A stretch of 64,000 nucleotides of DNA from an uncultured Fidelibacterota bacterium (GTDB lineage Bacteria; Fidelibacterota; UBA8477; JABMPR01): positions 1-64,000 of the forward strand of contig CALBFA010000103.1 in NCBI GenBank assembly GCA_937888365.1, written 5' to 3'. Below, in pieces: positions 8,541-15,816 of this stretch. The translations under genes were made by a program, and so were the position numbers. Below the pieces are notes generated by a model. The model was not told the origin of the DNA. It did not search any database and saw nothing but the letters and a program-made list of their open reading frames with translations. Within the stretch, counting starts at the first letter, position 1. Each line of letters begins with the position of its first letter.

Positions 8541-9803
8541 ATGAAAAATAGAATTCTAATCACAATAATTTTTATAATGACATTTTCGACAAGTTACGGA
8601 AGCAAGATTCTCATTCCCATGGATGCATCACAAACGGATCATTTAAAAGCCTATGGCATTGCGTTTTGGGTTTTGGAACGAGGACAAAATGTGGAATGGC
8701 TCCTTAATTATCGCGGTGGTTCATTTTTAATGGATTTTAATAATGAAATTGTACAAGAATGTCGCATACGAGACGTCAAAAATGAAACGATTTCATCAGG
8801 CTCTGAAACGCAAATTTACGCCGATATTGAAGGTGGGAATATGGATGTCGTCATCCTAGAAAAGACGCCTAATATCGCCGTTTACACACCGCCGGGAAAA
8901 CAACCTTGGGACGACGCCGTAACGCTAGCCCTTACCTACGCTGAAATTGAGTACGACGAAGTTTGGGATTTGGACGTGCTCGAGGGCAAATTACAGGGTT
9001 ATGATTGGCTTCATTTGCATCATGAAGATTTCACCGGTCAGTATGGCAAATTTTATCGTAATTATCGCAATGCACCTTGGTATCAGCAACAAAAACAAGA
9101 GTATGAATCATTTGCACACAATCATGGATTTATGTCTGTGTCCCAAGAAAAGAAAATGGTAGCGAAAAAAATAAGCGAATTTGTGGGGAACGGCGGATTC
9201 CTATTTGCCATGTGTAGCGCAACGGATGCCTTTGATATAGCACTCGCTGCCGAAGGAATTGATATTGTTGATCGCGTTTATGATGGCTCACCCGTTGATC
9301 CTCAGGCGCAAGAAAAATTGAATTATTCCAAGTCCCTAGCTTTTGATAATTATCAGCTTTATACGGATCCAATGTTATATGAATATAGCGACATTGATTT
9401 CCCTTCTTCTATCCGTCCTGTGGCGCCTGGAGCGGAAGCAGACTATTTTACACTCTTCGAATTCTCAGCAAAGTGGGATCCTGTACCAACGATGTTGACG
9501 CAAAATCATGTGGGTATTGTAAAGGGTTTTATGGGACAAACGACGGGCTATAGACGTGACAAAATTAAAAAGCATGTCATCATCATGGGTGATGTTCCGA
9601 ACGGTGAACAAGTAAAATATATACATGGTAATGCCGGAAAAGGGACCTTTACCTTTTTAGGGGGACATGATCCCGAAGACTATCAGCATTTCGTGGGAGA
9701 CCCACCGACTCAGCTTTCGTTGCATCGCAATTCGCCTGGGTATCGACTTATTTTAAACAATGTGCTTTTCCCAGCAGCGAAGAAAAAAGATCGAAAAACG
9801 TAA
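8541..9803 (+). CDS. Exported protein of the family often labelled 'asparagine synthetase B'
   Basis: From memory of the family, databases commonly name these FCB proteins asparagine synthetase B, but nothing here supports that reaction: there is no N-terminal nucleophilic Cys2 glutaminase domain and no SGG-x-DS ATP-binding loop. Visible are a signal peptide (residues 1-20), a first domain beginning KILIPMDASQTDHLKAYGIA, a LHLHHEDFTG motif near residue 155, GGFLFAMCSATDAFD near 217, and a conserved end GGHDPEDYQH followed by LILNNVLFPAAKKK. The GGFLFAM and HHED regions suggest a GATase/ThuA-like fold, as in DUF4159. It is the fourth gene of the DUF4159/DUF4175/TPR cluster. Family membership is fairly sure; function is unknown. 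Confidence 0.65.
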   Translation: MKNRILITIIFIMTFSTSYGSKILIPMDASQTDHLKAYGIAFWVLERGQNVEWLLNYRGGSFLMDFNNEIVQECRIRDVKNETISSGSETQIYADIEGGNMDVVILEKTPNIAVYTPPGKQPWDDAVTLALTYAEIEYDEVWDLDVLEGKLQGYDWLHLHHEDFTGQYGKFYRNYRNAPWYQQQKQEYESFAHNHGFMSVSQEKKMVAKKISEFVGNGGFLFAMCSATDAFDIALAAEGIDIVDRVYDGSPVDPQAQEKLNYSKSLAFDNYQLYTDPMLYEYSDIDFPSSIRPVAPGAEADYFTLFEFSAKWDPVPTMLTQNHVGIVKGFMGQTTGYRRDKIKKHVIIMGDVPNGEQVKYIHGNAGKGTFTFLGGHDPEDYQHFVGDPPTQLSLHRNSPGYRLILNNVLFPAAKKKDRKT

Positions 9804-9916
9804 TTGAATTGGTGGCTTTATTTTTTGATTTTAATAATGAAATAAAGGATCAAAATCGTCGAAATTGGAGCCTATATTTTCTAATGAATTACGTGAAACT
9901 TCAACTAGATTAAGCG

Positions 9917-10621
9917 ATGATGCTGAAACAAAATAAATTACAACCGAAAACTTGGATCATTTTTTGGCTTTTTACTTTTGCCTTTTTTGCAAGCTCGCTA
10001 TTTGGACAAATTGAAAAAGAAAACGGTACCTTGTATTATCGTGAATGGAGTCGAGCAGATGTATCACCTCCACAAACTCGAAGTGAATTATTAGGCAAAC
10101 CTCATGTAGGTGTAACGTATAAATTTGATAAAGTTATTGCGGTTGTTTGGTATAATGCTGAGGATCGAATCGTAAAGCGAGAACGCTCATTTTATGACCA
10201 GAATGGTAACCCTAAAACCCGCAAAGTCTTTGATGGGAATAATCAGCTTGTAAAGGAATTTCAATTTCGAACCAACGCAGGGACTTTGCCTGAATTAAAA
10301 TTTGTCTTCGGGGAAAATTTTGTTCAAATCGATCGTTATTTTTTGGTTGAAATCGACTACAATAGTAATGGAAGGGAACTTCTATTTACCATCAAAGAAA
10401 TTTCAGGCGAACTTATTTGCCATCGTCAGACTGCCTATAATGAGGATGGTCGGAAGCGTGAAGAAATTTTCGTAAATGATACGAACAATAGTATTATTAC
10501 GCGCACAAAATTCAAATATGATATTGAAAAAAATCAGACAGTTGTCGAAGAATATGATGGTGATGCAAACTTAACAAGTCGTGTGGTTTTATATGGTCAT
10601 GACGATTTTTTAACCAAATAG
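9917..10621 (+). CDS. Exported hypothetical protein with MORN/RHS-like strand repeats
   Basis: Not recognised at family level. A signal peptide ends near FFASSLFGQ. The mature part has short repeating strands of the type found in MORN- or RHS-like beta sheets: RSFYDQNGNPKTRKVFDGNN, TAYNEDGRKREEIF and TVVEEYDGDANLTSRVV. Such repeats are found in surface or antitoxin-like proteins, but no partner is adjacent. It begins 113 bases after the previous gene with two in-frame ATG codons at 9917 and 9920. A separate transcription unit is likely. Confidence 0.6.
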   Translation: MMLKQNKLQPKTWIIFWLFTFAFFASSLFGQIEKENGTLYYREWSRADVSPPQTRSELLGKPHVGVTYKFDKVIAVVWYNAEDRIVKRERSFYDQNGNPKTRKVFDGNNQLVKEFQFRTNAGTLPELKFVFGENFVQIDRYFLVEIDYNSNGRELLFTIKEISGELICHRQTAYNEDGRKREEIFVNDTNNSIITRTKFKYDIEKNQTVVEEYDGDANLTSRVVLYGHDDFLTK

Positions 10622-10682
10622 GTTTCGCTCCCAATACTGCAATAGAAGCAACAGAAAACGTTTTAAAACAAAGGGATTTGGA

Positions 10683-12866
10683 TTGAAAACAAGGCTCATC
10701 GTATTTTCATTATTATCGAGTATTTTATTCGGACAATGGGTTGGTTTTACAAAATCAATTAATCCAGATTTTGCTGTTGGTAGCATTGCGCAAAGCGAAG
10801 TCGCTATTTATGAGGAACTCGTTTCTCTAATAGATAATTCCCAAACGCAAATCGACATCTGTGCTTATGATATCGAGCTTCAAACCGTCGCAGAGGCTCT
10901 CATTTCTGCGCAAAATCGCGGGGTTAATATTCGTGTCATCACTGATCACGACTACCTCGCTGAAGAAGGTCTGATTTCGTTGCAAAACGCCGGTGTTACG
11001 ATTATCGATGATGCCTTTGGCGTCCTTAACAGCGGTAGTGGTGAAATGCATAATAAATTCGTTGTGATTGATGCCTCAATCGTCTGGACCGGCTCTTATA
11101 ATTTAACACATTACGGAACCGTCAGTAACGCAAATAACGCTCTTTGGATTGAAAATACCCAGCTAGCAGCCATCTACATGGATGAATTTAACGAAATGTG
11201 GGGCAGCGAAACGATGGTCCCTGATGAGAATAATGCACGGTTTCACAACCAAAAAACGAATAATACGGCTCATGATGTCGTGATTGATGGCTATCATTAC
11301 GGCGTTTATTTCTCGCCTAGCGATGCCCCCACCCAACACATTATTGATGCCATTTCTACGGCGAATTATGAAATATATTTTAGCATTTTTGCCTTTTCAA
11401 CAGATGAGATTACGGATGCAATGTTGGCGGCACAAGAAGCAAATCCTGATCTTGAAGTCAAAGGGCTTTTTGAATCAACCTATTGGAATACGTCTTGGAG
11501 CGAAAGCATCCCCATGCGGGGAGAAGGCGATCGGGCATGGGCAAATCCTGCGGAAGTTTATGAGGACAATGTCCAAGCTGATGAGGGACTTAAGCGACTT
11601 CATCATAAAGTTATGATAATTGACGGACAGCATCCCAGCAGCAATCCCATTATCATTACGGGTTCCATGAATTGGTCTGCAAATGGCGAATCGTTGAATG
11701 ATGAAAACACACTGATTATTGAAAATCCAAGCATCGCAAATCAATATGTCCAAGAATTTGCAGCACGATTTATGGAGGCAGGCGGCGTTATTGAACCGCT
11801 TCAAATTAACTTATTATTTGACCCGCCCTTTATTGATTTTAACACCGTTTTCGTGGGTGAGACATCAAGTCGCGCGGTGACGGTCGTTAATACATCTGAA
11901 TCACCTATTGAATTTGAAATTCCAGTAATTTCCAACAATATTTCTGGTATTTTGACAGATGGCTTACCGTTGTCAACTCTGTTACCCGGCGACACATTAA
12001 GCTTTTCCGTCAATTTTTCGCCTTCATATCATGGGGTATGCGCATCGGCGTTGGATGTGCTTGGGAATGACGGTTCGCCTATTAGCTCATCGATTGACGT
12101 GCTAGGACGCGGCGTTGGAAACGGAGACCTCGCAGTCGTGATAAACGAATTTATGGCGAATCCAACGCAAGTTGCTGACACTAATGGCGAATGGATCGAG
12201 TTGATGAATCAAAGCGCATTTCCCGTTCGAATCGATCATTGGAGTCTTCAAGACAACGATGGCGAAATATTTCAGATTCTAAGCGACGCCGTACTCGTTC
12301 TTGAGAGTCAGGCGTTTTTTGTGCTCTCTGTTAATGGCGATGCCGCAACTAACGGTGGGTTGGATGTTGATTACGAATACTCTGGACTGATTCTCGCGAA
12401 TACATCTGATGAAATTATTTTAATTGATGAAAACTCCACCACAGTTGATGCTGTTCTTTATAATAGCTCATGGACGATTCCTACAGGAAAAAGTTTGGCT
12501 CTTGATGATGTGGGCGGATGGAATCCTTCTACGACACAATATGGATATGGTGATTTTGGGACACCCGGTGCATTAAATGAGTACCAAGTTGAAATTGATA
12601 AACAGTATATCGCTAAATCTTACAACCTTATATCTGCCTACCCCAATCCTTTCAATGGGACACTACGAGTTGACATCGCATCAAATATTTCAAATGAATA
12701 CGTCATCTATTCTCTTCTAGGTCAGGAAATTACACGACAAAATATTTCCAATAGTTCGTCATTTACGTGGAGGCCACACAACAATATCCCATCAGGTGTT
12801 TATTGGGTGGTTCTATTAAATAAAGGGCAACGTGTGGTAAGTGAGAAAGTGTTGTTTTTGAAGTAG
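10683..12866 (+). CDS. Secreted phospholipase-D-like protein with lamin-tail and T9SS sorting domains
   Basis: Predicted extracellular phosphodiesterase (nuclease or lipase) of the phospholipase D superfamily. The TTG start gives a signal peptide MKTRLIVFSLLSSILFGQ. Two complete HKD motifs are present: HNKFVVID (residues 123-130, followed by GSYN) and HHKVMIID (307-314, followed by GSMNWS). After the two PLD halves come an Ig-like 'choice-of-anchor' domain (about 380-475), a lamin-tail-like domain starting VVINEFMANP (about 490-600), and a C-terminal sorting domain with AYPNPFNG and YSLLGQEI. Domain order suggests a cell-surface or released enzyme acting on extracellular DNA or phospholipid; the substrate cannot be told from sequence. 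It ends about 225 bases before a toxin-antitoxin cassette. Confidence 0.85.
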   Translation: MKTRLIVFSLLSSILFGQWVGFTKSINPDFAVGSIAQSEVAIYEELVSLIDNSQTQIDICAYDIELQTVAEALISAQNRGVNIRVITDHDYLAEEGLISLQNAGVTIIDDAFGVLNSGSGEMHNKFVVIDASIVWTGSYNLTHYGTVSNANNALWIENTQLAAIYMDEFNEMWGSETMVPDENNARFHNQKTNNTAHDVVIDGYHYGVYFSPSDAPTQHIIDAISTANYEIYFSIFAFSTDEITDAMLAAQEANPDLEVKGLFESTYWNTSWSESIPMRGEGDRAWANPAEVYEDNVQADEGLKRLHHKVMIIDGQHPSSNPIIITGSMNWSANGESLNDENTLIIENPSIANQYVQEFAARFMEAGGVIEPLQINLLFDPPFIDFNTVFVGETSSRAVTVVNTSESPIEFEIPVISNNISGILTDGLPLSTLLPGDTLSFSVNFSPSYHGVCASALDVLGNDGSPISSSIDVLGRGVGNGDLAVVINEFMANPTQVADTNGEWIELMNQSAFPVRIDHWSLQDNDGEIFQILSDAVLVLESQAFFVLSVNGDAATNGGLDVDYEYSGLILANTSDEIILIDENSTTVDAVLYNSSWTIPTGKSLALDDVGGWNPSTTQYGYGDFGTPGALNEYQVEIDKQYIAKSYNLISAYPNPFNGTLRVDIASNISNEYVIYSLLGQEITRQNISNSSSFTWRPHNNIPSGVYWVVLLNKGQRVVSEKVLFLK
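12687..12743 (+). repeat. T9SS-tail segment matching the remnant at 14226-14282
   Basis: This 57-bp stretch of the phospholipase-D-like gene encodes ISNEYVIYSLLGQEI and aligns in frame with 14226-14282 at 47 of 57 bases by my count. Many differences are at third codon positions, which points to homologous coding sequence and not to a fresh duplication. Confidence 0.7.
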
Positions 12867-13012
12867 GTAGTAGCCTGTAGCTATAAGATTTTCATATCCA
12901 ATTACACTTCCAATCGACATTTTATCTATTACTTGTGGCAATATTTTTTAGATAGTATTTATCATTGCTACACATAAGTGTCAGGCTAAAAACTTGTCAC
13001 AAGTAAAACATA

Positions 13013-13078
13013 TTGTTTCATATTAAAACAATCTCTTGTTTTATATTAGAACATTCTGTATCTTTGTTGCATAAACAA
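13013..13078 (+). promoter_or_regulatory. Promoter and candidate operators of the toxin-antitoxin operon
   Basis: Two related 19-bp imperfect palindromes, TTGTTTCATATTAAAACAA (13013-13031) and TTGTTTTATATTAGAACAT (13036-13054), are followed by a shorter one, TTGTTGCATAAACAA (13064-13078). A Bacteroidetes-type -7 element TATCTTTG lies at 13059-13066, with TTG 20 bases upstream at 13036. The promoter therefore overlaps the palindromes, as expected for autorepression by the HTH antitoxin. A further small palindrome ACTTGTCACAAGT is at 12992-13004. The AAGGGAAA before the ATG at 13092 can serve as ribosome-binding site. Confidence 0.6.
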
Positions 13079-13091
13079 AAGGGAAATAGAT

Positions 13092-13895
13092 ATGAATGTA
13101 AAATTATCACAAAAGCAGATTGGTCAGAGAGTAACGGAGCTCCGGAAGAATAAGGGATTATCTCAAGAAGATTTGGCTAAAAGAGTTAATATCTCTCGTC
13201 CATCTTTGGCTCAAATTGAATTGGGCAACAGGAGTGTTAATATTCTTGAATTACAGCAACTGTCAATAGAATTAGGATTCTCATTAGATGATTTTATGTC
13301 TAAAAATTTTGAGATTCATCAAGAAATTGATGGTGATAATGAGAAAAGCACTAACATAGCTGAAGAACGTATTGCTGTCCCAATTTTAAAAATTGATAAG
13401 CTCAAAAATGTGCTATTATACATTTTAGAAAAATGTGCAGGGAAGCCAAATGTTGGAGAAACGGTTCTTTATAAGTTGTTGTACTTTTCTGATTTTAATT
13501 ATTACGAGTTATATGAAGAACATTTAACGGGTGCAAAATATAGAAAATTACCATTTGGCCCTGTCCCTCAACAATTAAATACAATTATCAAACAAATGAT
13601 TGAGGGAGGACAATTGAAGCGTGTTAAGACTGAATATCACGGTTATCCTCAAACTCGTTATTTACCTTTAGAGAAGTCTGATTTAACTCAATTGCAAGCA
13701 AGTGAAACGGACATTCTTGATAGGGTTATAGAACAAATGAGCGACTGGTCGGCTACTGCAATAAGTAATTATTCTCACAATGATTTACCTTGGTTGGCTT
13801 CAAAAGAGGGAGAAGAAATAAATTATGAATTAGCTTTTTATAGAGAGGCTCCTTTCTCTGTAAGAAATTATGGTGATGAAATTGAACAAGAATGA
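13092..13895 (+). CDS. XRE-HTH plus Panacea (DUF4065/SocA-like) antitoxin
   Basis: Antitoxin and probable autorepressor of a type II toxin-antitoxin pair. Residues about 8-66 are a lambda-repressor-like HTH (RVTELRKNKGLSQEDLAKRV, SRPSLAQIELGNRS). Residues about 100-245 are a Panacea/DUF4065 domain: KLKNVLLYILEKC, GETVLYKLLYFSDF, FGPVPQQLNTII and the late WSATAISNYSH segment. Panacea domains are known to neutralise many unrelated toxins, and HTH fusions are a common arrangement. The stop overlaps the toxin start by four bases (ATGA), the usual coupling. The AT-rich, weakly biased coding sequence differs from the neighbouring housekeeping genes, consistent with acquisition. Confidence 0.9.
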   Translation: MNVKLSQKQIGQRVTELRKNKGLSQEDLAKRVNISRPSLAQIELGNRSVNILELQQLSIELGFSLDDFMSKNFEIHQEIDGDNEKSTNIAEERIAVPILKIDKLKNVLLYILEKCAGKPNVGETVLYKLLYFSDFNYYELYEEHLTGAKYRKLPFGPVPQQLNTIIKQMIEGGQLKRVKTEYHGYPQTRYLPLEKSDLTQLQASETDILDRVIEQMSDWSATAISNYSHNDLPWLASKEGEEINYELAFYREAPFSVRNYGDEIEQE

Positions 13896-14236
13896 TTTTT
13901 GAGGAATTAACAGAATTTAAAAAAGATTTGAAAAAACTCTTAAAAAAATATAGAACGCTAGAGAATGATTTAGATGTTGTAAAAAAGGTGTTAGAATTTT
14001 CTCCTACAGAAAGACCTCCGTTCAGTTTTCGTATTGACAATTTAGGTTTGGAAACGTGTGTGATAAAAGTGAAAAAAATTGCTTGTAGAGCATTAAAAGG
14101 AAGAGGTGTAAATTCAGGTTTGCGATTAATATATGCTCATTTTTCAAAAGAAGATAAAATAATCTTTATTGAGTTATATCATAAAAATGATAAAGAATAT
14201 GAAGACAGAAAAAGAATTATGGACAATTTCAAATAA
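13892..14236 (+). CDS. RelE/ParE-like toxin
   Basis: Predicted toxin partner of the preceding Panacea antitoxin, probably a ribosome-dependent mRNA endonuclease of the RelE/ParE superfamily. The 114 residues start with two helices (EELTEFKKDLKKLLKKYRTL), then strands and the family-typical core: KIACRALKGRGVNSGLRLIY and KIIFIELYHKNDKEYED. The GRG-N-SGLRLIY and IELYHKNDK segments are the RelE-type sheet with basic and hydroxyl side chains; the exact catalytic residues cannot be assigned by eye. The last three codons and the stop run into a remnant of a T9SS tail (14226-14282), so the 3' end of the gene sits at an insertion boundary. Confidence 0.8.
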   Translation: MIFEELTEFKKDLKKLLKKYRTLENDLDVVKKVLEFSPTERPPFSFRIDNLGLETCVIKVKKIACRALKGRGVNSGLRLIYAHFSKEDKIIFIELYHKNDKEYEDRKRIMDNFK

Positions 14237-14282
14237 ATACGTCAACTATTCTCTTCTTGGACAGGATATAACTCATCACAAT
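14226..14282 (+). pseudogene. Remnant of a T9SS C-terminal sorting domain
   Basis: The reading frame starting ATT TCA AAT encodes ISNKYVNYSLLGQDITHHN, aligned to ISNEYVIYSLLGQEITRQN in the phospholipase-D-like protein upstream (13 of 19 residues). The frame continues only as unrelated sequence and is part of track ORF 14169-14387, which is otherwise not a gene. It has no start of its own and begins inside the toxin's last codons. It is best read as the 3' scrap of a second sorting-domain gene interrupted by the toxin-antitoxin cassette. Confidence 0.6.
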
Positions 14283-14383
14283 TTTAATATTTTCATTATC
14301 GTTTTAAGCTACTTTTCTCGTAGTTTAGGCGGAATGAAATATTCAATAAAATCTGACAAAAAAATGAATAGAAAGAAGCGACC

Positions 14384-15799
14384 ATGAGTCAAATACTTTT
14401 TGTGAGCGCCGAAGTTGCACCTTACTCAAAAGCTGGTGGTCTTGCCGATGTTGCTGGTGGACTGCCTCCCGCTCTAAAGGCTTATAAATACAACGCCACG
14501 AACCTGTCGCCCTTATATGGCAGTATCAATTGTCAGAAATTTAAACTTAAAGAAACGACCATTTCAGGGACGGTTTATTTGGGTAAAGATGCCTATTTGT
14601 ATAAAATTTGGTCTAATGATGACGAAAGCCATTGGTTTGTACACAACGACGAATTCTTTGGACGTAACGGCATTTACACCGATGCACGTGGAGAAGGATT
14701 TCCCGATAATAATCTACGGTTTTTCTTTTTCCAAAAAGTAGCAGTCGATTTAATAAAACGTGCTCATATCAATCCTAAAGTAGTACATTGTAATGACCAC
14801 CATACAGCGCTAATTCCCCTTATGCTAAAAGCGGTAAACGAAAACGCCGCAACCTTATTGACGGTGCATAATTTTCAATACCAAGGCTGGTTTTCGTCTG
14901 ATGAGTTTGGACTCTTGACTCAGGATGAACAAAATTTAATCAATCCTGTTGCGACTCAACACTATAACGCAATGGAACTAGGCTTACATTATGCTCATCA
15001 CGTAAATACCGTAAGTCCCAATTATGCGAAGGAAATATTAGAAATTCCCGATTGGTCTTTTGGTCTTTTTGACAAGATTCAAAGTATAAAGGACAAATTT
15101 TCAGGCATTCTAAATGGCGTAGATTACAGCTATTGGAACCCCCAATACGATTCGCATATTGAGCATCGCTTTGACGTAGAAAATACATTTGGGAAAAAAT
15201 TGAATAAAGCCGCATTGCAGGTTCATTGCTCTTGGCCCGTTGCGCCGGACACAGCAGTAATTGGCAATATTTCTCGCCTTGTGGACGCCAAAGGCTACCC
15301 TCTTATTATTGACATTTTACCTGATTTAATGGAATTGGATGTACAATTTGTATTTTTAGGAACTGGGATGGAAGCGATACAAAACAAGCTTCGAGAATTC
15401 GCAAATGCCTATCCTAAAAAGATTGCATATTTTAATGGATATGACGAACCATTTGCTCATCTCATTGAAGCAGGGGCGGACTTATTTTTGATGCCATCTG
15501 CATTCGAACCTTGTGGACTAAATCAAATTTATAGCTTAAAATACGGCACTCTTCCAATTGTCCACGAGACAGGTGGTTTAGCAGATACGGTTGAAAACTG
15601 GGACGGCGAAACAGGGACAGGTTTTAGTTTTAATCAACATAATTCGCAAGCTTTGTTAGAAACTATCGTAAGAGCCATCCAAACATATCAGGATAAAAAA
15701 AGTAGAGAAAAATTAATACAAAATGCCATGAAAAAAGACTTTTCATGGTCGTTTGCAGCCAAGAAATATGCTGCCTTATATAAATCATTAGAATCGTAA
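14384..15799 (+). CDS. glgA: Glycogen synthase (ADP-glucose, GT5)
   Basis: Transfers glucose from ADP-glucose to the growing alpha-1,4-glucan. The N-terminus has the nucleotide-sugar loop SKAGGLADVAGGLPPAL (Lys16-Ala-Gly-Gly-Leu). HCNDHHTALIP and LLTVHNFQYQG mark the first Rossmann domain, and IGNISRLVDAKGYPLI starts the second. The catalytic-region motif AFEPCGLNQIYSLKYGT carries Glu375. At 471 residues it matches bacterial GlgA. It starts about 100 bases after the T9SS remnant and is followed after a short gap by glgC, a standard glycogen-synthesis operon. No branching enzyme gene lies nearby. Confidence 0.95.
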   Translation: MSQILFVSAEVAPYSKAGGLADVAGGLPPALKAYKYNATNLSPLYGSINCQKFKLKETTISGTVYLGKDAYLYKIWSNDDESHWFVHNDEFFGRNGIYTDARGEGFPDNNLRFFFFQKVAVDLIKRAHINPKVVHCNDHHTALIPLMLKAVNENAATLLTVHNFQYQGWFSSDEFGLLTQDEQNLINPVATQHYNAMELGLHYAHHVNTVSPNYAKEILEIPDWSFGLFDKIQSIKDKFSGILNGVDYSYWNPQYDSHIEHRFDVENTFGKKLNKAALQVHCSWPVAPDTAVIGNISRLVDAKGYPLIIDILPDLMELDVQFVFLGTGMEAIQNKLREFANAYPKKIAYFNGYDEPFAHLIEAGADLFLMPSAFEPCGLNQIYSLKYGTLPIVHETGGLADTVENWDGETGTGFSFNQHNSQALLETIVRAIQTYQDKKSREKLIQNAMKKDFSWSFAAKKYAALYKSLES

Positions 15800-15816
15800 A
15801 GAGAGTGAGCGAGAAT

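Noticed and set aside
8541-9803. Asparagine synthetase B
   Set aside because: There is a signal peptide and no glutaminase or ATP-pyrophosphatase motif; the name would be a misannotation.
14169-14387. Track ORF of 72 residues between toxin and glgA as a real gene
   Set aside because: Its first part overlaps the toxin out of frame, the middle is the T9SS remnant and the end is non-coding leader of glgA; there is no ribosome-binding site.
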